The notes beneath the pieces were generated by a model, which saw only the letters and a program-made list of their open reading frames with translations, made no database searches and was not told where the DNA came from. From positions 1 through 13,065 of the forward strand of contig DATLAN010000314.1 of assembly GCA_035527455.1 (NCBI GenBank): 13,065 bases of DNA, in the 5' to 3' direction. The translations under genes and the position numbers were made by a program. The DNA comes from DATLAN01 sp035527455. GTDB taxonomy: Bacteria; Planctomycetota; Planctomycetia; Pirellulales; Thermoguttaceae. Shown in pieces: positions 1-6,966 of the stretch (positions within the stretch are counted from its first letter, which is position 1; each line of letters opens with the position of its first letter).

Positions 1-1
1 C

Positions 2-559
2 AACACGGACGGCCCGGGATATCGGATCCTGGGCACGAACTTCTCGAATACGGCTACGCCGATGCTCCGCTACGATACCATGGACATCGTCGCGCTCTCC
101 GACGCCCCCTGTTCCTGCGGCCGGCCGGGACGCATCGTGCAGAGCATCGACGGACGTTGCGAAGACTACGTGGTGCTGAAGAACGGCACCCAGGTGGGAA
201 GAATCGGTCGCATCTTCATGCACGTCGTGAATATCCGCGAGGCCCAAGTCTATCAGAAGGAAGCGGGCGAGGTCTTCATCCGCGTCGCGCGCAGCGACGG
301 CTACACGGCACAGGACGAAAAGAACCTGCTGCGGGAAGCGAGACTTCGACTTGGAGAGGACGCGCGGATCCATATCGAATACCACGATCGGCTGGAACGC
401 TCGGCGGCCGGCAAGCTGCGGATGGTCGTCTCCGACCTCAAACGGGGAAGAATGGAGGCCATCCTCGCTCGGCCTTCGCTTGCCGAGGCCAAGCGACATC
501 AACGCGAAGTACTCGAGGGGTCTCAGACGCCAGTTAAGGACGTGAGGTCAGAAATTTGA
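2..559 (+). CDS. PaaK-like adenylate-forming ligase (phenylacetate-CoA ligase family), C-terminal part
   Basis: The reading frame is open from the window edge, so the 5' part of the gene lies outside; a first ATG at 62 is internal. The visible part matches the end of the ANL superfamily, PaaK branch. RYDTMDIV (bases 68-91) is like the conserved R-Y-x-x-x-D segment, a GRCEDY stretch sits where the hinge GRxDD motif is expected, and SAAGKLR (about 401-421) holds the likely catalytic lysine of the mobile C-terminal domain. Such PaaK-like proteins occur in many O-antigen and exopolysaccharide clusters, where their substrate is mostly unknown; a role in activating an acyl group for sugar decoration is inference. 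The TGA stop overlaps the TTG start of the next gene by 4 bases, so the two are probably translationally coupled. I am confident of the family, not of the substrate. Confidence 0.82.
   Translation, partial: NTDGPGYRILGTNFSNTATPMLRYDTMDIVALSDAPCSCGRPGRIVQSIDGRCEDYVVLKNGTQVGRIGRIFMHVVNIREAQVYQKEAGEVFIRVARSDGYTAQDEKNLLREARLRLGEDARIHIEYHDRLERSAAGKLRMVVSDLKRGRMEAILARPSLAEAKRHQREVLEGSQTPVKDVRSEI
544..548 (+). promoter_or_regulatory. Shine-Dalgarno for the bi-domain oxidoreductase
   Basis: GAGGT lies 7 bases before TTG 556. It supports a TTG start that overlaps the stop of the upstream gene. Confidence 0.6.
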
Positions 560-2739
560 AACAGATCACGCAGAACATGCGAACCGGCAAGCTCTCGGTC
601 GAAGAAGTCCCGGTCCCTCTCTTGCGCGAACAGGGCATTCTGGTGGCCAATCGGGCCTCGCTGCTCTCGGCCGGCACCGAACGGATGATGCTCCAACTGG
701 CCAAGAAGAGCCTGGTGGGCAAGGCCCGCGAGCGGCCCGATCTGGTCCGCAAGGTGTTCGACAAGATCCGCCGCGACGGGTTCCTGGCCGCCTTCAAGGC
801 CGTTCGCGACCGGCTGGACACCGAGATGCCCATGGGCTACAGCGCCTGCGGCCGGGTGATCGAGGTCGGCGCGCAGGCCGGGCAGTTCGAGGTCGGCAAG
901 CTCGTGGCCTGCGCCGGGACGAAATACGCCAACCACGCGGAAGTCAATTACGTGCCGCGGTTGCTGGCCGTGCCCGTTCCGCCGGGCGTCGCCGCCGAGG
1001 CCGCCGCCTATGCGACCGTGGGCACGATCGCGCTGCAGGGAATTCGCAACGCCGATGTGCGGTTCGGCGAAACGGTCGTCGTGCTCGGACTGGGATTGAT
1101 CGGACAGCTTACCGTGCAGATTCTCAAGGCGGCCGGCTGCCGCGTCGTAGGGCTGGACCCGGCGGCGGATCGCGTCGAACTGGCCGTTGCGGGCGGGGCC
1201 GATCTGGCGCTGGTCATCGAAGGGGACCGCACGGAGAAGGAAGTGCTCGCCTTCTCGCGCGGACGCGGCTGCGACGCCGTCCTGATCACGGCCGCCACAT
1301 CCAGCAACGAGCCGATCGACCAGGCCGCCCGGCTGGCGCGCGATCGGGCCCGCGTGGTGATGGTCGGCGTCACCGGCATGGACATCCCCCGCAAACCCTA
1401 CTTCGAGAAGGAACTCACCTTCCTCGTCTCGCGATCCTACGGGCCGGGCCGCTACGACACGCAATACGAAGAGCATGGCCGCGACTATCCGGTCGGTTAC
1501 GTCCGCTGGACGGAAACCCGGAACATGGAGGCCTTCCTGGACCTGGTGGCGGCCGGCGACGTTCGGCCCGAGATGTGTACCACGCACCGCTTCCCGATCG
1601 GCGAGGGCGAGGCGGCCTACGAGTTGATCCTCGGCAACGCGGAACCGTATCTCGGCGTGTTGCTCACTTATCCCGAGGATGCGGCTTCCGGCGCGACGGC
1701 GGGCGCCACGAGAATCGAATTGCCCTGTGTCGCCACCGGAAAAGCGGTGGATCGGGTCGGCGTTTCCTTCATCGGCGCCGGCGGTTTCGCCCGAGGGGTG
1801 CATCTGCCGAACCTGGCCAATCTGCCCGGGGCCGCGCTGCGCGGGATCGTCGACGCCTCGGGGATCGCCGCGCGTTCGGCCGCCAAGAAGTTCGGTTTTG
1901 CCTTCTGCGCTTCGGCCGAAGCCGAGGTCCTCGAAGACGACCAGACCGACCTGGTTCTCATGGCCACGCCCCACTCGCAGCACGCCGCGGGTGTCTGCCG
2001 GGCACTGGAAGCCGGCAAAGCCGTGTTCGTCGAGAAGCCGCTGGCGATCAAGCTCGACGAACTGCGGAAGATCCGCGAAACCCTCCAATCGCACCCGCAC
2101 GGCGTGATGGTCGGTTTCAATCGCCGGTTCTCCCCGCTGGCGGTCAAGCTGAAGGAGTTCTTCGCCGGTCGGGGGCCGCTGACGGTCCTTTACCGCTGCA
2201 ACGCAGGGCCCGTGCCGGAGGGGCATTGGATTGCCGACCCGGCCGAGGGCGGCCGGATCCTCGGCGAGGCGTGCCATTTCTTCGATTTTTTCACCTTCCT
2301 GACCGACGCCCCACCGCAAACCGTCCACGCGGCCGCTCCGGGGACGGACTCCCTCGACGACGCCCTGGTGACGGTCACGTACGCAGACGGTTCGGTCTGC
2401 CAACTGGCCTACGCGAGCACTGGCCCCGCCTCCTACAGCAAGGAGCGCGTGGAGGTCTTCGGCGGCGGCTGTGCGGGCGCGCTGGTCGATTTCCGACAAC
2501 TCCAGCTCAACGCCGAGGGCCGCCGTCCCCGGCGGGTGAAGCGGATGAAGGCCCAGAAGGGGCACGCCGAGGAGCTGGCGACGACCGTCGAGGCAGTCCG
2601 TGCCGGCCGCGGGATGCCCATCGATATCAACGCGCTCTTCGACACGACGCTGGTCGCCTTCGCCACGTTGGAGAGCATTCGCCGCGGCGTACCCGTCGTC
2701 GTGGAAGAACTGCGGAAAGAAGCGATGGCCGATGACTAG
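556..2739 (+). CDS. Bi-domain oxidoreductase: MDR dehydrogenase fused to Gfo/Idh/MocA domain
   Basis: This 727-residue protein joins two NAD(P)-binding dehydrogenases. Residues about 1-370 form a medium-chain dehydrogenase with Rossmann motif GLGLIG at 178-183. Residues about 400-720 form a Gfo/Idh/MocA domain with GAGGFA at 407-412, the EKP motif at 493-495 and GEACHFFDF at 570-578. The catalytic-zinc ligands usual in MDR enzymes look absent: the GHE-type site reads MGYSACG (93-99), and the usual Cys region reads SLLSAGTE (35-42). The MDR half may therefore be zinc-independent. This fusion is a known family in polysaccharide clusters, and oxidation/reduction of a nucleotide- or lipid-linked sugar is a fair inference; the substrate is unknown. 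The start is TTG, supported by GAGGT 7 bases upstream and a 4-base overlap with the previous stop. The gene is followed by a gap with a palindrome. Confidence 0.9.
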   Translation: MKQITQNMRTGKLSVEEVPVPLLREQGILVANRASLLSAGTERMMLQLAKKSLVGKARERPDLVRKVFDKIRRDGFLAAFKAVRDRLDTEMPMGYSACGRVIEVGAQAGQFEVGKLVACAGTKYANHAEVNYVPRLLAVPVPPGVAAEAAAYATVGTIALQGIRNADVRFGETVVVLGLGLIGQLTVQILKAAGCRVVGLDPAADRVELAVAGGADLALVIEGDRTEKEVLAFSRGRGCDAVLITAATSSNEPIDQAARLARDRARVVMVGVTGMDIPRKPYFEKELTFLVSRSYGPGRYDTQYEEHGRDYPVGYVRWTETRNMEAFLDLVAAGDVRPEMCTTHRFPIGEGEAAYELILGNAEPYLGVLLTYPEDAASGATAGATRIELPCVATGKAVDRVGVSFIGAGGFARGVHLPNLANLPGAALRGIVDASGIAARSAAKKFGFAFCASAEAEVLEDDQTDLVLMATPHSQHAAGVCRALEAGKAVFVEKPLAIKLDELRKIRETLQSHPHGVMVGFNRRFSPLAVKLKEFFAGRGPLTVLYRCNAGPVPEGHWIADPAEGGRILGEACHFFDFFTFLTDAPPQTVHAAAPGTDSLDDALVTVTYADGSVCQLAYASTGPASYSKERVEVFGGGCAGALVDFRQLQLNAEGRRPRRVKRMKAQKGHAEELATTVEAVRAGRGMPIDINALFDTTLVAFATLESIRRGVPVVVEELRKEAMADD

Positions 2740-2776
2740 CACCAAACGGTTCGTGACATCGTTGCGGCAAATATTG

Positions 2777-2852
2777 GGGTGGCACGCCCTGAGGAACGAA
2801 GGGCGTGGTACGTCGGGAAAACACGCCCTTCGTTCCTCAGGGCGTGCCACCC
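2777..2852 (+). repeat. Perfect 31-bp inverted repeat made of two small hairpins
   Basis: The arms at 2777-2807 and 2822-2852 are exact reverse complements around a 14-base spacer. Each arm is also a hairpin by itself: CACGCCCT, loop GAGGAACGA, AGGGCGTG at 2783-2807, with the mirror image at 2822-2846. A GGTGG foot precedes the left hairpin. The layout, an inverted pair of short palindromes between two same-strand genes, is that of BIME/REP-type repeats or a very small non-autonomous element. There is no T-run, so it is not a standard intrinsic terminator, although the RNA hairpin could slow transcription or protect the 3' end of the upstream message. Confidence 0.85.
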
Positions 2853-2907
2853 GCCGTCCTACCCTACCGGCGGCAGAAATGAACGATAGATTGGAGTCCC
2901 ACGCGGC

Positions 2908-4215
2908 GTGCACATCCTGATCTTCACCGACCGTTACGTGCCGGAGATCGCGGCCCCGTCGTTTCGCATCCGCGACCATGCGCGGCATTGGATCGAACAG
3001 GGCCACGAGGTGACCGTGGTGACCTGCGCGCCCAACTTCCCACACGGCAAGGTCTTTCCGGGCTACAAGAATCGTTTCTACCAGGAAGAACGGATCGACG
3101 GCGTTCGCGTGATCCGCGTGAAATCCTACATGGCGGCGAACGTTGGTACGCTGAAGCGGATGCTCGACTATCTCAGTTTCGTCCTCTGGGCGATCTTCTT
3201 CTTCTGGCGCTATCCGAAGTTCGACGTGATCGTCGCCACCTCGCCCCCGCTGCTGGTGCCGATCGCGGGCTACGCGGTGTCGCGGCTGCGGCGGCGGCCG
3301 TGGATCTTCGAGATCCGCGATTTGTGGCCGGCGTCGATCGAGGCCGTCGGCGCATCGAACGGCCGCATGCTGAATTGGCTGAAGCGACTCGAGATGTTCC
3401 TCTACCGCAAGGCCGACCGCATCGTTTCGCTCACCGGGGCCTTCAAGCAAGATCTCACGCAGCGCGGCATTCCCGCCGAGAAGAACGACGTCGTCACCAA
3501 CGGGGTCGACACCGAGTTCTTCAGCCCCCGAAACGTTACGCTCGACGCCCGCAAGCTCCTCGGCGTCGCGCCGGAGCAGTTCCTGGCCGGATACATCGGG
3601 ACCACCGGCATGGGGCACGACCTGACGACGGTTCTGGGCGCGGCCGAACTGTGCCGCGATCGAGAAGACGTCGTGTTCCTCATCATGGGAGAGGGCGCCG
3701 AACGGGTCCCGCTGGAAGAAGAAGCCCGGCGCCGCGGTCTGTCGAACGTGATCTTCCACGACTTTGTGCCGCAGGACGAGGTTCCGTCGTACCTCAGCGC
3801 CATGGACGTCTCCATCGTACACCTGAAAGCCCACCCCGTTTTCAAGACGGTCATCCCGTCGAAGATCTTCGAGAACATGGCCATGGGCGTTCCCATGGTT
3901 TACGCGGTGGAAGGGATCAGCGCCCGCATCGTGGAAGAGGCCGGCGCCGGCGCGTGCATTCCCTCCGGCGACCCGCAGGCGATGGCGCGCGCGGTTTTGG
4001 AACTGCGAGAGGATCGTGCGAGACTGCGGCAGATGGCCAAGCGAGGACCGCAGGTGGTTGCCCGAGAGTACAGCCGCCGCATCAAGGCGGAGGAGATGCT
4101 CCGCTCGCTCAACAGAACTCTGGGGATGCCGAAGACGGCTGGGGTGAAGCTCCGCCTTCACCAATGTCCCCGCACGCCTCGGCAACAACAGAAAAGCAGG
4201 AGAAGAATCTCGTGA
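2908..4215 (+). CDS. GT4 glycosyltransferase, WbuB-like
   Basis: The protein of 435 residues has the GT-B fold signatures of family GT4, subgroup WbuB. The N-terminal acceptor domain starts HILIFTDRY and has FEIRDLWP at 134-141. A hydrophobic stretch LSFVLWAIFFFW at 89-100 probably docks it to the inner membrane. The donor domain includes VTNGVDTEFF (196-205), a GYIGTTGMGHDL loop and PSKIFENMAMG (317-327), which carries the nucleotide-sugar-binding Glu. It should transfer a sugar, often an N-acetylated hexosamine in this subgroup, to a lipid-linked acceptor on the cytoplasmic side; the exact sugar is unknown. GTG is chosen as start because the conserved N-terminus begins right there; the only upstream purine run (GGAG, 2893-2896) is 11 bases away. 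The last 25 or so residues are basic and probably not part of the fold. The stop overlaps the next start by 4 bases. Confidence 0.92.
   Translation: MHILIFTDRYVPEIAAPSFRIRDHARHWIEQGHEVTVVTCAPNFPHGKVFPGYKNRFYQEERIDGVRVIRVKSYMAANVGTLKRMLDYLSFVLWAIFFFWRYPKFDVIVATSPPLLVPIAGYAVSRLRRRPWIFEIRDLWPASIEAVGASNGRMLNWLKRLEMFLYRKADRIVSLTGAFKQDLTQRGIPAEKNDVVTNGVDTEFFSPRNVTLDARKLLGVAPEQFLAGYIGTTGMGHDLTTVLGAAELCRDREDVVFLIMGEGAERVPLEEEARRRGLSNVIFHDFVPQDEVPSYLSAMDVSIVHLKAHPVFKTVIPSKIFENMAMGVPMVYAVEGISARIVEEAGAGACIPSGDPQAMARAVLELREDRARLRQMAKRGPQVVAREYSRRIKAEEMLRSLNRTLGMPKTAGVKLRLHQCPRTPRQQQKSRRRIS
4198..4203 (+). promoter_or_regulatory. Shine-Dalgarno for the epimerase/dehydratase
   Basis: AGGAGA lies 8 bases before GTG 4212 and decides this start. 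The same frame is open far upstream, but that part is an out-of-frame reading of the glycosyltransferase gene. Confidence 0.75.
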
Positions 4216-5234
4216 GCAGCCCTCGTGTAGTGATCTTCGGAGGCAGCGGCTTCATCGGCACGCGGTTGGTGGCCCGGTTGCTGGACGCCGGGTGCGACGT
4301 GCGGGTGGCCGACATCGTTGGCAGCAGCGAGTATCCCGATCTTTACGTCCCCTGCGACGTGCGGGACTTCGACGACGTGGCAGCCGCCTGCCGCGATCGG
4401 GACGTGATCTACAATCTGGCCGCCGAGCACGTCGACGACGTGCAGCCGAGGGACCTCTACTACCAAACCAACGTGGACGGCGCCCGCAATCTCTGCCGCG
4501 CCGCCGAGACGACCGGGATCCGACGGATGATCTTCACCAGTTCGGTGGCCATCTACGGGCTGCCGGATCGCGAAACCGACGAAAACGGAGCGGCCGCCCC
4601 CTTCAACGATTACGGCAAGAGCAAGCTCCAGGCGGAAGAAGTCCACCGCGAGTGGCTCCGGGGAGCGGAAGACCGGTGCCTGGTGATCGTCCGGCCCACG
4701 GTGGTTTTCGGCGAGGGCAACCACCACAACTTCTACGCCTTGGTGAAACAGCTCGCCACCGGACGCTTCCTGATGGTGGGCAAGGGCCGAAACCGGAAAT
4801 CGATCGCCTACGTCGAGAACGTCGCCGCGTTCCTGCAGTTCGCGCTGCGGTTCGAACACGGCGAGCACACCTTCAACTACGTCGACAAGCCGGATTTCGA
4901 CATGAACACGCTCGTGCCCATGCTCCGCGGAATGCTCGGACGCCCCGCGCGGGTCGGCGTCCGGCTGCCGTACTGGCTGGGCTACGGATTGGGACTGGCC
5001 TGCGACGCGGTCGCCCGAATCACGAAGAAGCGACTGCCGATCAGCGCCGTGCGGGTGAAGAAGTTCTGCGGCAGCACCCAGTTCAGTGCCCAAAAGGTGC
5101 TGGCGGCCGGCTTCGAGCCCCCGTGTAGCCTCGAACAGGGGCTCAAGGAAACGATCCGCGCGGAGTTCCCGCCCACCCACGTACGGCGGAATTCCAATCC
5201 CAAGGCATCGCAGAAACCCGGCATTTCGCTCTGA
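4212..5234 (+). CDS. NAD-dependent epimerase/dehydratase (extended SDR)
   Basis: A 340-residue extended short-chain dehydrogenase. GGSGFIG at 10-16 is the NAD-binding glycine motif, TSSVAIYG at 109-116 carries the active-site Ser/Thr region, and YGKSK at 134-138 is the catalytic YxxxK. The C-terminal third, with VVFGEGN and the KGRNRKSIAYVENVA segment, fits nucleotide-sugar binding. The family interconverts or oxidises NDP-sugars such as UDP-glucose, UDP-GlcNAc or dTDP-4-keto sugars; I cannot tell which from sequence alone. GTG 4212 overlaps the stop of the glycosyltransferase (GTGA) and has a good AGGAGA 8 bases upstream, so the pair is probably translationally coupled. A start at ATG 4164 is in frame but would add a non-conserved, basic leader and lacks a good ribosome-binding site. 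Confidence 0.9.
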   Translation: MSSPRVVIFGGSGFIGTRLVARLLDAGCDVRVADIVGSSEYPDLYVPCDVRDFDDVAAACRDRDVIYNLAAEHVDDVQPRDLYYQTNVDGARNLCRAAETTGIRRMIFTSSVAIYGLPDRETDENGAAAPFNDYGKSKLQAEEVHREWLRGAEDRCLVIVRPTVVFGEGNHHNFYALVKQLATGRFLMVGKGRNRKSIAYVENVAAFLQFALRFEHGEHTFNYVDKPDFDMNTLVPMLRGMLGRPARVGVRLPYWLGYGLGLACDAVARITKKRLPISAVRVKKFCGSTQFSAQKVLAAGFEPPCSLEQGLKETIRAEFPPTHVRRNSNPKASQKPGISL

Positions 5235-5283
5235 TTCTCGAACGTCCAAGGGGCGACCGAAAAACTACTTCCCGAATTCGGCG

Positions 5284-5375
5284 CGTATAGTAGCCATCTC
5301 GCTCCGCGAGATGTGGCCATTAAAGATCCGGAGCATTTCGGGCTGCATCTCGCGGAGCGAGATGGCTACTATACG
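5284..5375 (+). repeat. GTAG-headed REP-like inverted pair, copy 1
   Basis: Arms at 5284-5313 and 5346-5375 are perfect 30-bp reverse complements with a 32-base spacer. In each arm a GTAG (5290-5293 on the left) is followed by CATCTCGC, loop TCC, GCGAGATG: an 8-bp hairpin at 5295-5313. A GTAG tetranucleotide at the foot of a short hairpin, in head-to-head pairs, is the hallmark of REP/BIME elements mobilised by RAYT transposases in other bacteria. No transposase is present here. It fills most of the gap between the epimerase and methyltransferase genes, and its RNA could fold into a long stem. Confidence 0.85.
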
Positions 5376-5403
5376 GAAATCATTCTCATACGAGTCCTGA
5401 AGC

Positions 5404-6837
5404 ATGACGCTCCCCGACGATTCGCACGCCCCCGACCGCCGAATCGCCGGCTCGTTCCGAGACCCTTCCGGCTACGTCTTCTCGCTTGACGGGCGTATCT
5501 TTCGGGCCGTCGACGAAGATTGCCACGGCGTGCTCCGCGGGCTCAGTGACGAGGGACTGCTCGGGACACTGATCGAACAGCGGGCGGTCGTCGGCACCCG
5601 GTTCGTCGAGGACGAAGAACTCCGCCGGACGTTGGCCGCCGAGCATCCCCCCTTCGAGCATTTCCTCGAACACCAGGTTCTCTCCACGATCACCTATCCG
5701 TACGAATGGTCGGTCTCCATGCTGGCCGACGCGGGCGTGCACACGCTCGATCTGCAGATCCGGCTGCTTCAATCGGGCTGCTCGCTGAAGGATGCCACGG
5801 CTTACAACGTCCAGTTCGTCGAGGGTCGCCCCGTCTTCATCGACCTCTCGTCGATCGAGCGTCCGCGGCGGTTGGACGTCTGGTTCGCGCTGGGCCAGTT
5901 CTCGCAGATGTTCACCTACCCGCTGCTGTTGACCCGCTACTGCGGATGGGATCTGCGGTCCTATTTCCTGGCGAATCTGGGCGGACGCGGCGTCGAACAG
6001 GTCGCCCGCGGGTTCGGCTGGCTCCAGCGATTGCGTCCGCGACTGCTCTTGGACGTGACGCTGCCGGCCTGGTTGACCACTTGGGCGGAGAAACGGGGAC
6101 ACGGCCGGCGGGCGGCGCTCGAGAAGCCCAACCAGAACACCGGGGCCCAAATCCTCAACCTGCGTCGCGTGCGCGGGAAGATCGCCAGGCTGGCCGCCGG
6201 CTACAAACCGAGCGGCGTCTGGTCGCAATACACCGACATCTGCAACTACGACGACGAGGCCGAGGCGGCGAAAAAGTCGGCGGTTCGCGAATTCCTCGAT
6301 TCGAGCAGGCCCCGACGCGTGCTGGATCTCGGCTGCAACACGGGCGATTACAGCCGGCTGGCCGTCGAGGCGGGCGCCGAAGTGCTGGCCGCCGACGCCG
6401 ACCACGACGCGGTGGAAATCCTCTACCGCCGACTCCGCGAAAAACCGGCCCCGATCACGCCGGTCGTCGTCGATCTGTGCAATCCCAGCCCGCCCATCGG
6501 TTACATGAACCGGGAACGGGCTTCCTTTCTCGATCGGGTCGACGCCGATTGCGTATTGGCGTTGGCGCTTTTGCACCACCTGCTCGTCTCCGGCAATCTC
6601 TCGCTGGAAGCGGTCTGCGAGTTGATGCACGAATTGACCAACCGCGACCTGGTGCTGGAGTTCGTTCCCCCCGACGACGACATGTTCCGGCGGCTGATGA
6701 AGTTCCGCGTGGACCTCTTCGGCGATCTGACGCTAGACGCGTGCCGCGATGTCTTCCTGCGGCGTTTCGAGCTGCTCAAAGAAACCGCATTGCCCGATTC
6801 CAAGCGAACGCTGTTGTTCCTCCGCAAACCAGAGTAG
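5404..6837 (+). CDS. NoeA-like class I SAM-dependent methyltransferase with large N-terminal domain
   Basis: Of 477 residues, the C-terminal part is a Rossmann methyltransferase: VLDLGCNTGDYS at 306-317 is motif I for SAM and VLAADAD is the acidic loop at the end of beta-2. The first 280 residues match the upstream domain seen in NoeA-like methyltransferases (opening RDPSGYVFSLDGRIFRA). Within it, KDATAYNVQF then VFIDLSSIE (129-152) is spaced like the catalytic loop and metal-binding Asp of aminoglycoside-kinase folds (D130, N135, D147). Methylation of a sugar or polysaccharide precursor is the likely role. ATG 5404 is the first possible start, since an in-frame TGA sits at 5398-5400; no strong Shine-Dalgarno is seen. 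The stop codon TAG is contributed by the GTAG of the following repeat. Function is inferred from family and location; the acceptor is unknown. Confidence 0.85.
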   Translation: MTLPDDSHAPDRRIAGSFRDPSGYVFSLDGRIFRAVDEDCHGVLRGLSDEGLLGTLIEQRAVVGTRFVEDEELRRTLAAEHPPFEHFLEHQVLSTITYPYEWSVSMLADAGVHTLDLQIRLLQSGCSLKDATAYNVQFVEGRPVFIDLSSIERPRRLDVWFALGQFSQMFTYPLLLTRYCGWDLRSYFLANLGGRGVEQVARGFGWLQRLRPRLLLDVTLPAWLTTWAEKRGHGRRAALEKPNQNTGAQILNLRRVRGKIARLAAGYKPSGVWSQYTDICNYDDEAEAAKKSAVREFLDSSRPRRVLDLGCNTGDYSRLAVEAGAEVLAADADHDAVEILYRRLREKPAPITPVVVDLCNPSPPIGYMNRERASFLDRVDADCVLALALLHHLLVSGNLSLEAVCELMHELTNRDLVLEFVPPDDDMFRRLMKFRVDLFGDLTLDACRDVFLRRFELLKETALPDSKRTLLFLRKPE

Positions 6838-6888
6838 CCGTCTCGCTCCGCGAGATGAAGCCACGTCTCGCGGAGCGAGACGGCTACT
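6833..6888 (+). repeat. GTAG-headed REP-like inverted pair, copy 2
   Basis: Arms 6833-6855 and 6866-6888 are perfect 23-bp reverse complements with a 10-base spacer. It is the same family as the element at 5284 but with GTCTCGC in place of ATCTCGC next to the GTAGCC foot. The right arm folds as an 8-bp hairpin (CGTCTCGC, GGA, GCGAGACG at 6864-6882). The left GTAG at 6834-6837 overlaps the last codon and the TAG stop of the methyltransferase. Confidence 0.85.
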
Positions 6889-6895
6889 TCATCAG

Positions 6896-6951
6896 AGTAG
6901 CCATCTCGCTCCGCGAGATGAAGCCCTGTCTCGCGGAGCGAGACGGCTACT
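6896..6951 (+). repeat. GTAG-headed REP-like inverted pair, copy 3 (tandem with copy 2)
   Basis: Arms 6896-6918 and 6929-6951 match as reverse complements with one difference (A versus G after GTAGCC). The element is a direct copy of the one starting at 6833, shifted by exactly 63 bases; the two differ at only a few positions (the base after GTAGCC and the short central spacer). It ends 15 bases before the start of the heparinase-like gene. Confidence 0.85.
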
Positions 6952-6966
6952 TAAAGCGAAGATCAC

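Noticed and set aside
523..4188. A 1221-residue open frame on the - strand
   Set aside because: It lies antisense to three well-recognised genes, is low in family-like motifs and rich in Arg/Gly/Asp, as expected of an open frame opposite GC-rich codons.
2988..4211. Upstream extension of the epimerase frame through the glycosyltransferase gene
   Set aside because: It is an Arg-rich out-of-frame reading of the GT4 gene; GTG 4212 has a good ribosome-binding site and begins right at the Rossmann domain.
5284..6951. The palindromes as a CRISPR array or intrinsic terminators
   Set aside because: Only a few copies, no regular spacers, and no T-run after the stems; the GTAG-foot paired hairpins fit REP-like repeats better.
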